Assembly: GCA_005772855.1 (NCBI GenBank)
Contig: SXIK01000093.1
Coordinates: forward strand, 1-34,859
Length of the DNA: 34,859 nucleotides
Direction: 5' to 3'
Origin: Planctomycetia bacterium
GTDB taxonomy: Bacteria; Planctomycetota; UBA8108; SXIK01
The notes beneath the pieces are model-generated. The model was not told where the DNA came from. It worked only from the letters and a program-made list of their open reading frames with translations, and ran no database searches. This document shows positions 15,048 to 22,573 of this stretch, in pieces. Position 1 is the stretch's first letter. Each line of letters starts with the position of its first letter. The position numbers and the translations under genes were made by a program.

Positions 15048-16007
15048 ATGAATATGGCCACAACCAAGTCCTACCCACAAAAACTTGTCCTCGGGAGCGG
15101 CAACTTCCCCGCGCTCCATCGTTTTTCCTCGGCTTTGCTGCCTTGCGCCGTTGCGTTGAGTTTGCTTTTTCTTGGCCTGCTCCTCTCTGCCAGCCCTTCC
15201 ACCGACAAGGCAGCGGCGGCGGAACCGCTGAAGCCGATTCCAGACAGGTTGGTGGTGCTGACATTCGACGACGGCAACAAGACGGATATCGAAGTGGTCG
15301 CGCCACTGCTGAAGAAGTATGGCTTTGGGGCGACGTTTTTCATCACGGAAGGGTTGGGAGCCGACAAGGACAAGAAGACCTTTCTCACCTGGGAAGAAGT
15401 CCAGCAGCTCGACAAGCTGGGTTTTGAGATCGGCAATCACACGCGACGGCATCTCGACGCCAGCAAGCAGCCGCGCGACGAATTGGACGCCGACCTGGCC
15501 TACATCGAGGAGCAATGCGAAAAGCTGGGCATTGCGCGACCGGTGTCGTTCTGCTACCCCGGCTACCGTCACAGCGCCCAGGCGGTCGAGGTGCTAAAGA
15601 AGCGCACCTACCGGTTCGCCCGCCGTGGCAACGCTCCGGAAATTCCGCAGAACCGCGAAGGGGGCCGTGGGCTGGCCTATGATCCGGCGGTGGACCATCC
15701 GCTGTTGATCCCTTCGACCGGTGCCGCGGGGCCGAAGTTCACCCACGACGACCTCGTGTGGGCGGTGGACCAGGCCCGCGCTGGGAAGATCTGCGTGCTG
15801 ACATTCCACGGTGTCCCCGCCCGACTCCACCCCTGGGTAACCCTCGTGCCTGAGGAGTTCGAGCGGTATCTGATGTATCTCAAACAGCAGAACTGCAAGG
15901 TGATCGCGCTGCGCGATCTTGGCCAGTATGTCGATCCGACGAAAGCCGGTGGTGATCCGTACGATGGAATCAACAGCCGCCTGAAGTCCAAGTCCGCATC
16001 AAAGTAG
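15048..16007 (+). CDS. Secreted NodB-type polysaccharide deacetylase
   Basis: 319 residues; AAAGG (about 15035-15039) precedes ATG 15048. A hydrophobic N-terminal helix (about 28-50) acts as signal peptide or anchor. The NodB domain shows motif 1 TFDDG (D74, D75), motif 2 NHTRRH (H131, H135), motif 3 YPGYRH (about 170-175) and a late LTFHG motif. The family removes N- or O-acetyl groups from glycans such as chitin, peptidoglycan or xylan; which one is not evident. Leucine codons here lean to CTG/TTG, whereas neighbouring genes strongly prefer CTC. This mild compositional difference fits acquisition from another, perhaps also planctomycete, lineage. The 268 bases upstream show no gene. Confidence 0.88.
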   Translation: MNMATTKSYPQKLVLGSGNFPALHRFSSALLPCAVALSLLFLGLLLSASPSTDKAAAAEPLKPIPDRLVVLTFDDGNKTDIEVVAPLLKKYGFGATFFITEGLGADKDKKTFLTWEEVQQLDKLGFEIGNHTRRHLDASKQPRDELDADLAYIEEQCEKLGIARPVSFCYPGYRHSAQAVEVLKKRTYRFARRGNAPEIPQNREGGRGLAYDPAVDHPLLIPSTGAAGPKFTHDDLVWAVDQARAGKICVLTFHGVPARLHPWVTLVPEEFERYLMYLKQQNCKVIALRDLGQYVDPTKAGGDPYDGINSRLKSKSASK

Positions 16008-16284
16008 GGCGGGACTTGCGACGCCCGGCCCAAGGTGAGTCGGACCGGAATTCGCAATCAGCTTCGCTTCACCCGCGCAGTGCGGCGATCTGCAGGATGC
16101 GAAAGGCTGCTGGCTGGACTTGCAGAATCGTATCGGAGATTCAACATTGGACTCCGCCCAGGTATTCACAACAGCCGGCCGGAGCCCCGATCCGGTGGCC
16201 GCGCACGGTCCAGGACGCTCTGTTTCTCTTGAGCTTCCTCTTCGTGCGCGGCCCGGAGCCGGCAGGGGGCTCACGGCAGGGTAC
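16008..16284. other. Intergenic gap between convergent genes
   Basis: The gap between the deacetylase (+) and the dockerin protein (-). I see no gene, T-tract or strong dyad. A weak GGGCG/CGCCC dyad overlaps the deacetylase stop region near 16006-16025. Confidence 0.5.
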
Positions 16285-16935
16285 TCATATTGCTGACCAG
16301 TTGATGCAATCCGCGCCACACTGGACCAGCTCAGTGCTGCAATCGATCATGCATGCGGCGGCGCCGATCGGATCCGTGAGTGTCGAGGGACAGCCGTTAT
16401 TGCAAGCTTCGGCCGCGTCCCGGCATTTTTCTATGCACTCCTCGTCAATGCAGGCTTCTGGAAAGAGCTGGCAAAGGGACGGGTTGACTATGCCGATGAA
16501 GACGGCCACCAATTCGACAGAGACCGCGTAGTGTCGGAGATCCTTCGGGCTCCACTGCAAGGCATCTCGAGCCGCAGCAGTGAACACTTTACGGGCCTTG
16601 AGAAAACCATTGCTGATCCGTGCTGGTAGCTTGGCGATCTGCTCCTCGGTCGGCAGCGTCGCGAGGGTCGCGACAGCACTGGCTTGAATGCGAGCAAGGA
16701 CTTCGGCCGCCGGATCGTCGCCCTCGGGCTTGATGGGCGCCGGGCCGCCAGCGAAGAGCCAATTGAGGAGATAAATGGTGTCGCTGATGTCTCGCTTGCC
16801 GTCGCCATTGACATCACCGCTGTTCAATCGCTGAAGCACGGAGCCTGGTCGCTCCTGCGCGTTGATGGTCGAGGTACCCGTCAGCAAACCGACGACGATT
16901 CCGACTGCCAGGGTGGAGAGGATGGAACGCTTCAT
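16285..16935 (-). CDS. Secreted dockerin-type protein with paired CX3C cysteine hairpins
   Basis: 216 residues from ATG 16935, with AAGGAG (complement of 16942-16947) six bases upstream. A signal peptide (about 1-26, ending INAQ) is followed by one dockerin type I-like calcium-binding repeat at 38-66 (SGDVNGDGKRDISDTIYLLN, then WLFAGGPAP). This form is very common in Planctomycetota. The middle (80-150) is helical without a recognised family. The C-terminus holds ten cysteines, eight of them in two copies of CX3CX6CX3C (167-171-178-182 and 195-199-206-210), consistent with two disulphide-locked helical hairpins. A single dockerin half-repeat without cohesin or enzyme domains suggests an attachment or structural role. 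It is probably monocistronic. Confidence 0.75.
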   Translation of the reverse strand: MKRSILSTLAVGIVVGLLTGTSTINAQERPGSVLQRLNSGDVNGDGKRDISDTIYLLNWLFAGGPAPIKPEGDDPAAEVLARIQASAVATLATLPTEEQIAKLPARISNGFLKARKVFTAAARDALQWSPKDLRHYAVSVELVAVFIGIVNPSLCQLFPEACIDEECIEKCRDAAEACNNGCPSTLTDPIGAAACMIDCSTELVQCGADCINWSAI

Positions 16936-17244
16936 GGAAAACTCCTTGGTAGGTTCTCTACCGTGTTCATGTTCTGACCCAGCTTTTGGCCCGTGTTGGC
17001 CACAGTGGCTTTCCGGGTGGCCCGGAGGGTCATTCCCCGGGCCAACCACGAAGAACACCGTTTGCCAGGAAGCGTGACGGGGTCGGCAAACATTTGGCCG
17101 GCGGGCCAATACCCAACCGCCACTTGCCCTGCCACCACGCACAACTTGCCGGGGCCGTGGAACAAGATGGGCACGGCGATCAAACAGCTCTTGAGGACGG
17201 CTCAGACGACCAAGCGGCTGCTTCGCCTCGGACAGAACGCGCGG
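16936..17244. other. Intergenic region upstream of the dockerin gene
   Basis: About 310 bases with no convincing gene. It contains the dockerin ribosome site and a TTGGCC/GGCCAA dyad (17094-17099/17104-17109). The dyad lies downstream of the carboxypeptidase-regulatory-like gene, but no T-run follows it, so it is a weak terminator candidate at best. Confidence 0.5.
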
Positions 17245-19593
17245 TCAGCGTACACGCAAGACTTCCTCCGTGTCCTCGAAGACCTTGACGCTCCCGTTCC
17301 CCACCACCCCGTCCGCTCCCTTCGGATCGTAGACTTTCCATTGGTAGAGACCCGGGTGCGTATAGGGGGAATGAAGACGGCCCTCCCGATCGGTTGAAAG
17401 TTGAAGCCCCGAGTTGAGGAGAGACCCCTCGAGGGTTCGGGCAGGGCTCTCGCCATCGGGAAGCTTCTCGATCTGAAGCTCGACCCTCATGTACTCACGA
17501 GGCTCATCCTGAGGCCCCAGGACCCGTGCTCGGAACGACACCGTACGCACGTCGAAATCCAATGTCTGAGCGCCTCCAATTTGCTGCAGAAAGCTTTGCT
17601 CATAGTTCCCCAGCTCCCCACGGCCACTGTATCTCACTGTGTATTGCCCCGGCAAACGGAGAAACGCTCTGTAGGCTCCCCTACCGTCGACCTCCGCTTG
17701 GATTCCGTCTTGATCGGCGGAACGAAAGTACAGGTTTCCACCCTTCACGCGTGCCCCATTGTGCAACACGGCCCCAGCCACCTCGAAGGCGGGCAGCATC
17801 CGAAAGACGACCTGCTTCTGCTCGAGGACACCCATGGAAACCCGTAGCTTGCCCCACTCGTCAGAGCTTCGTCCAAAGCTCAGCCTGTACTCACCGGCCG
17901 AAAGCGCCGAGAACCGGACCCGCCCGCCCTTGCCGATACTTTTATAGTAGCAGTCCAAGGACAAACGCGCCGGAGTCCATTCGTAGGGCGTGGGAGAAAT
18001 CTGAGCGTTCCCGTCCTGAATCGGAACGCCGTCCTCGTTCTCCACCCGAACGTCGAGGACCGACTCGGGGGCAAGCTCGAGCCTCAGGCTGCCGGACACT
18101 GCGTCCGAGAGGGGATTCTTGATCGTCAGGAGCGCGAAACCCTCTCGGTAAACTGCGAGCCCGCTTGGCGGGTCGCCGCTCCACTCGAGTTGGACCTTCC
18201 CGTCAGGGCCGGTTTTCACCGCTTCCCGCTCGTCGGTACGGCCTTGGGTAAAGACGGACGCGTCAGGGACAGGCACCCCCCTTGAGTCCACCACAAACAG
18301 TCCGAGGCTCGAGGTGGGCGATGGGTGAAGCTCGTAGGACAGCTCGGAAGTCTCGCCATTTTTCAAGGTAACGTTCTGTCCCGCGACTTGCTGGATACCC
18401 TGCGCGCTCACCTCCACCGCGACCGGCCCCGCGGGCAGATCCGTGAAGTGAAGCTCGCCACCCTTGTGGTAGAGGGTTTCATCGATCTCTGGGCCTTCGC
18501 CTGGCCTGATCTGAACGCGCAACCTCTCAAGTCCTTTGGGGACCCCGCCGAGGCGGATCCTGAGGTCCGCTCCACGGGGGACGCGCAACTCCTTCGGGAA
18601 GAGCGCAGGGGAGAGGCCCTTTGCCACTTGCCGCGGCAGAAGACGGCCGCAAACGATGGTGAGGTCGATGGGAATACGAGGAAGCCCCTCGAAGAGGAAG
18701 CGGCCATCCTGCTCCGTCGAGCCACTGAAGTCAGTGGTGTAGTCCGCCTTGCGAGGGTCGTCGATCCAAATGGTTGCCCTGCGAACAGGCTTTCCGTCTT
18801 CGTAGAGGACCCTGCCCATGTAGGATGCAGCCTCCGTGAGAAGCACCTCCGATTCCAGGGTCTCCGAGCCAGAGATCTCCACGATCATTGGCGCAGCCTG
18901 GACCCAATCAAGAGCGACAGCCCGCACCGAGTAACGCCCCGGAAGAAGGCCAGTCACGTCGAACCGACCGTCGAGGTTGGCCGCGTGCGAGCCCAGGTCC
19001 GAGGCCTCCAACCAGTTGTTGTCGACGGGGAAACCAAGCATGACCGAAGCATGGGCAATCGGCTGGCCGCCCGAAGTCCGAACGCGCCCCTTCAAGCCAC
19101 CTCCCCGCTCAAGCCTGATCGTATCGAACGTCTTCTCCGTCCCTGCGGCGATCGCCTCAACAGCAGTGAGGACAGGGACGAACCCACGAGCACGGAGGGC
19201 CAGCGTCAACGGCTTCGCCGGGGAAACCGTGGTCATGCGAAGCTGACCTCGATCGTAGGTCGCAGTGTGCCCCTGGATTCCACCGGAGAGCCCCCAGAAG
19301 AACCAGGGTCCGGGGTCGCCGCTCGAGGAGTCGAGGAGCCGTGAGCGAGGGCCGGGGATCTGATTCCCCTCAAAATCAATGACTTGCCCCGTGAGTGTCG
19401 CGCCTGTCTCGAGACGCACCTGCGCGATCTGGTTGCCCTCGCTCTCCACCGCGACGGTCTCATCGTGAGCCAGGAACCCATCCTTTTGCACCGTGAGGCG
19501 CCTCTCGGAGCGCTCGAGACCCTGCGCCGTCCATGCTCCCTCGGGAGAAGTGAGGCCCGCAATCTCGCGGTGGACAGTCGTGGGGCCGCGCAT
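17245..19593 (-). CDS. Carboxypeptidase-regulatory-like multi-domain protein, 5'-disrupted
   Basis: 782 residues from ATG 19593 made almost wholly of tandem beta-sandwich units of the carboxypeptidase regulatory-like/CnaB type. Recurrent marks are GxVxxxxGxPIxxAxV and DGRFxxxGLxPGxY, for example GRVRTSGGQPIAHASV and DGRFDVTGLLPGRYSV. Such proteins are exported surface or adhesion-type factors, but no signal peptide is present here. The same frame stays open upstream to a TGA at 19675-19677 and still encodes domain-like sequence (LTVRATDLQGRGIEGARVDL), so ATG 19593 cuts into a domain and is probably not the true start. The upstream part continues in another frame. The gene is probably frameshifted or 5'-truncated, unless this is an assembly error. 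Confidence 0.7.
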   Translation of the reverse strand: MRGPTTVHREIAGLTSPEGAWTAQGLERSERRLTVQKDGFLAHDETVAVESEGNQIAQVRLETGATLTGQVIDFEGNQIPGPRSRLLDSSSGDPGPWFFWGLSGGIQGHTATYDRGQLRMTTVSPAKPLTLALRARGFVPVLTAVEAIAAGTEKTFDTIRLERGGGLKGRVRTSGGQPIAHASVMLGFPVDNNWLEASDLGSHAANLDGRFDVTGLLPGRYSVRAVALDWVQAAPMIVEISGSETLESEVLLTEAASYMGRVLYEDGKPVRRATIWIDDPRKADYTTDFSGSTEQDGRFLFEGLPRIPIDLTIVCGRLLPRQVAKGLSPALFPKELRVPRGADLRIRLGGVPKGLERLRVQIRPGEGPEIDETLYHKGGELHFTDLPAGPVAVEVSAQGIQQVAGQNVTLKNGETSELSYELHPSPTSSLGLFVVDSRGVPVPDASVFTQGRTDEREAVKTGPDGKVQLEWSGDPPSGLAVYREGFALLTIKNPLSDAVSGSLRLELAPESVLDVRVENEDGVPIQDGNAQISPTPYEWTPARLSLDCYYKSIGKGGRVRFSALSAGEYRLSFGRSSDEWGKLRVSMGVLEQKQVVFRMLPAFEVAGAVLHNGARVKGGNLYFRSADQDGIQAEVDGRGAYRAFLRLPGQYTVRYSGRGELGNYEQSFLQQIGGAQTLDFDVRTVSFRARVLGPQDEPREYMRVELQIEKLPDGESPARTLEGSLLNSGLQLSTDREGRLHSPYTHPGLYQWKVYDPKGADGVVGNGSVKVFEDTEEVLRVR

Positions 19594-19873
19594 GACTGGA
19601 GATAGGTCTACCCGAGCGCCCTCGATGCCGCGGCCTTGCAGGTCCGTCGCCCGTACAGTGAGGGAGAGGCGATGTCAAACAGCTCCCACCGACCGCGTCC
19701 CTGTGCCAGGCCGAAACCGCGTGGCAAGCAGCCATTTGCAATAACGGTGAGGTGACCCAGATTGGTTCCCCTGGTAGGCGGCTTCCACTTGCCTTGAGTG
19801 TCAACGACCAAGGTCCTGCGGTGGCATTTCGGATCCCTTCTTGCCAACCAAAGCCTTTACATTTTGGGGCCAT
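19594..19873 (-). pseudogene. Out-of-frame N-terminal remnant of the carboxypeptidase-regulatory-like gene
   Basis: Upstream of the 782-residue frame, a second minus-strand frame (about 19847 to 19660) encodes sequence of the same beta-sandwich style: VVDTQGKW, then LGHLTVIANGCLPRGF and GRWELFDI. It meets the downstream frame at about 19655-19675, where one inserted or deleted base would join DIASPSL to TVRATDLQG. The only start with a good ribosome site (GGGAGG, complement of about 19882-19888) is ATG 19873, which is in a third frame, so a second shift would be needed. No signal peptide is seen in any frame. Confidence 0.5.
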
Positions 19874-20137
19874 TGCACTATCCTCCCCAAACTCTTACCG
19901 GACCCAGAGGAATTTGAGAGCTGGCCCCTGTGCTAACTCTCGGGGGCGCCGGAAGCTAGCCTAGAACCCGGAGTGGAGAGAATCCCGGCGAGGGTATGTC
20001 AGACCCTGTGCAAGGTCCTTGGCAAGGGCGTCTTCGTAGGACGCCGGCGACGTCCCCCTTCCCCCGAGTCACCAGCCGCTGGTTGCGGATGACAGGTTCA
20101 AGGCCCCCGGTTGGAGTGGAAATGCCGGTCCCCCACC
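19874..20137. other. Divergent upstream region of mreB and the 5'-disrupted gene
   Basis: 264 bases without a supported gene. It holds a GGCGTC/GACGCC hairpin (20027-20032/20040-20045, 7-base loop) about 90 bases before mreB. This may be in the mreB leader, but nothing indicates a known riboregulator. No consensus promoter stands out. Confidence 0.4.
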
Positions 20138-21208
20138 ATGTTCTTCTCGAAGCTTCCTGGCTTTTTTACACCCGATATCAGCTTTGATCTCGGGACGACG
20201 AACACGCATGTCTGCGTTCAAGGGCAGGGTCTCGTCGTGAGCGAGCCCTCCGTAATCGCGGTCTTGAAGGGGACCAACGAGGTCCTTTGCGAGGGATCTG
20301 CCGTCGGCCGAGTGGCCAAGGAGATGATCGGACGCACCCCCCTTTCGATCGACGCCATTCGGCCGCTCCGGGACGGCGTCGTTGCCGATTTCGACATGAC
20401 CGAGGCCCTCCTCTCTTACTTCATCCGCCGAGTTCAGGAAGGCCGGCGCTGGTTTGGGCGCTTTAACCCCCGTGTTCTGGTCGCGGTGCCGGCGGGACTG
20501 AACGCCATCGAGAAGAGAGCCATTTTCAACGCAACCGAGCGTGCGGGAGCCCGCAAGGTCTACCTCGTGGAGGAGCCGCGAGCGGCTGGACTCGGCGCCC
20601 AGGTGCCGATCCACGAGGCCAGAGCCCACATGATCGTCGACATCGGTGGCGGCACGACCGACATCTCGATCCTCTCGCTCGCCGACGTGGTCGTGCACCG
20701 CAGCATCCGCGTGGCCGGCGACACCATGGACGAGGCCATCATTCACCACGTCCGGAAGCACTACAACAACCTGATCGGCGCCAATACTGCGGAAGAGATC
20801 AAGATTTCCCTCGGTTCGGCTTGCCGACTTGACGGGAGCGATGACGATCGGTTCCTCACCGTTCACGGCCGCGATCTCATCGCCGGGATACCCCGCGCGG
20901 TCACCGTGACTTCCCAGGACGTCCGGACGGCCCTGGCCGATCCCCTTCAAAGAATTGTTGACGCCATCCGCGAAATTCTTGAGAGAACGGGCCCGGAGCT
21001 GTCGGGCGACTTGGTCGCCAACGGCATGACGCTCTGCGGGGGCGGCGTCCTCTTGCGAGGGCTCCCGGAGCTGATCCAGGAGGAGACGGGGCTCAAGGTC
21101 GAAGTGGCCGATGACCCAGCCACCACTGTGGCGCGCGGCACGGCTGTCTTCCTCGAGAGGCTGGACGACTTCAGGAGCATTCTCGAAAGCGCAGACGATG
21201 ATCTGTAG
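20138..21208 (+). CDS. mreB: Rod shape-determining protein MreB
   Basis: 356 residues from ATG 20138 (MFFSKLPGFF, the usual MreB beginning); the upstream in-frame TTG 20111 adds an atypical leader. It is an actin-like ATPase that forms membrane-bound filaments and directs lateral-wall synthesis. Nucleotide-binding signatures are present: phosphate 1 DLGTTNT, VPAGLNAIEKRA, EEPRAAGLGAQ, phosphate 2 VDIGGGTTDIS, and the adenosine motif CGGGVLLRGLPELI. The length matches the family (340-350). It is first of the mreB-mreC-mreD-mrdA-rodA operon and overlaps mreC by 11 bp. Many well-studied planctomycetes have reduced division and wall genes, so an intact set is a useful lineage marker. Confidence 0.97.
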   Translation: MFFSKLPGFFTPDISFDLGTTNTHVCVQGQGLVVSEPSVIAVLKGTNEVLCEGSAVGRVAKEMIGRTPLSIDAIRPLRDGVVADFDMTEALLSYFIRRVQEGRRWFGRFNPRVLVAVPAGLNAIEKRAIFNATERAGARKVYLVEEPRAAGLGAQVPIHEARAHMIVDIGGGTTDISILSLADVVVHRSIRVAGDTMDEAIIHHVRKHYNNLIGANTAEEIKISLGSACRLDGSDDDRFLTVHGRDLIAGIPRAVTVTSQDVRTALADPLQRIVDAIREILERTGPELSGDLVANGMTLCGGGVLLRGLPELIQEETGLKVEVADDPATTVARGTAVFLERLDDFRSILESADDDL

Positions 21209-22028
21209 CCTCGCCGTGTTCAGGAATGTTCGCCTGCGGCTCTGGCGCCTCACCCTCGCCACCCTCTTGGTCCTTCCACCGTGCCTACGCCTTCTGCTCG
21301 AAAGCCCCGCCCCAGAGGCGCGGGATTCGCCCGACGAGACCAAGGCCTTGAAAATCGAGATTTCGAGCCTTCGCCGCGAGCTAACTCGTGCACGGGCCGA
21401 GCTTGAAGCCCAGGCGGCCTTCAAGGCAACCGACCGCCAGGAAGTCGCGCTGGCCAGGATCCTCCCCTTGAGCGATCCATCCCCATCTCGCGGAGTGATG
21501 TGGGGGCACATTCCCTCGGGACGGGCGATCCCCGTGGACTCAGCGGTTCTCTGGAAAGCTCCGCCGGACACTGACGGTAGCTTGCGGCACGGCCAGGCCC
21601 TGGTGGGTCGTGTTCTGTCGGAAGTCCCCGGCGCAGCCATCGTTCGCATCCAGACCCTCTTCGACCCCGAATTCCGCGTTCGTTTCAAGCACGCCGGCGC
21701 TTCGGGAATCCTCTGGGGAACGGACCGCAGGTCCAATGGCTTGCCGATCCTTGAGATCCGCCACCTGACCCAGCTCGTGGAGCTCAAGGAGGGCGAGGCC
21801 CTGGTTACCGAGGGCCACGATGGCGTCTATCCCGAGGGCCTTCTGATCGGCTTTGTCGAGCGGGAGGGGCCCAACGAACCCTCGCTCGGGGCCGAGAAGG
21901 GCCACTTGCGAGTCCGTGCCGCGGTTTCTCCGACGGGGCTCTCGGAGGTGGCGATCGCCATAGATCAGGCCCGCGAAAGCCTCACCACCATTCTTGAGAG
22001 ATCGGCCAGGGAGGAAGGCTCTCCGTGA
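21198..22028 (+). CDS. mreC: Rod shape-determining protein MreC
   Basis: 276 residues from ATG 21198, overlapping the end of mreB; an upstream in-frame ATG lies deep inside mreB and is unlikely. It is a bitopic protein that links MreB to the periplasmic synthases and activates PBP2-RodA. Visible are a membrane helix (about 13-32), a coiled coil (about 48-75, IEISSLRRELTRARAELEAQ) and the paired beta-barrel region (about 95-245) with GQALVGRVLSEV and LLIGFVERE, which correspond to the conserved GLVGRV-type and G-x-V segments of MreC. It is somewhat divergent in sequence. Position between mreB and mreD supports the call. Confidence 0.88.
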   Translation: MICSLAVFRNVRLRLWRLTLATLLVLPPCLRLLLESPAPEARDSPDETKALKIEISSLRRELTRARAELEAQAAFKATDRQEVALARILPLSDPSPSRGVMWGHIPSGRAIPVDSAVLWKAPPDTDGSLRHGQALVGRVLSEVPGAAIVRIQTLFDPEFRVRFKHAGASGILWGTDRRSNGLPILEIRHLTQLVELKEGEALVTEGHDGVYPEGLLIGFVEREGPNEPSLGAEKGHLRVRAAVSPTGLSEVAIAIDQARESLTTILERSAREEGSP

Positions 22029-22573
22029 CGCGTCTTTCGCTGTTGCTTTTCCCCATGGCGATTCTCTACCAGGTGCTCGCCGGACCTCTCTACTCGGTGA
22101 CCCTGCCCTGGGCGGGAAGGGTTGCCCCTGACCTCCTCCTGGTGGCCACGGCGGCTCACGCAGTGCGTTGCCAATCCACCTTGAGGGCTATCCTCGCTGC
22201 ATTCTTGATGGGGCTCCTGGCAGATGCACTCTCCGTGGATCCATTCCTGACACGAACGCTCAGTTTCAGTCTCCTGGGGTGGGTGGGGAGCGGCTCGGTC
22301 CGAAATGGACTCATGGAAAACCCCATCGGCCGTTTCGCCTACTACCTGGTCGCCACGGCGGTGGGCGCAGGGGCCAGCGCCGGATGGCTTCTCGCCACCG
22401 GCTTCGAGCGCCTCATTCCAACGTGGCAACAAGGCCTGTGCGCCTGGGTTTACCATGCGGCGCTGGGTTGTGCGCTCCTGGGTCTGCTCGCACCCCTCGA
22501 TCCCGCACCCCGGCGGCGGCAAGGGCCCTTGCGCACGTCGCAGGGAGGACTTGAATGGTACGCAGGAGGCTAA
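22025..22573 (+). CDS. mreD: MreD-like membrane protein
   Basis: 182 residues, GTG start overlapping the mreC stop (GTGA), with a GGGAGGAAGG ribosome site just upstream. It is a hydrophobic protein with about five membrane helices and the MreD-like APDLLLVATAAHAVR and FLMGLLADALS segments, the latter matching the conserved G-x-x-x-D of the family. Sequence divergence is typical of MreD, so position in the operon carries much of the weight. Its 3' end overlaps mrdA by 19 bp. It probably stabilises the MreC-PBP2-RodA elongation complex. Confidence 0.82.
   Translation: MTRLSLLLFPMAILYQVLAGPLYSVTLPWAGRVAPDLLLVATAAHAVRCQSTLRAILAAFLMGLLADALSVDPFLTRTLSFSLLGWVGSGSVRNGLMENPIGRFAYYLVATAVGAGASAGWLLATGFERLIPTWQQGLCAWVYHAALGCALLGLLAPLDPAPRRRQGPLRTSQGGLEWYAGG

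Noticed and set aside
14230-15051. A 273-codon plus-strand frame overlapping the cyclase gene
   Set aside because: It is a GC-driven shadow in another frame of the well-supported cyclase; its proline/arginine-rich translation has no domain.
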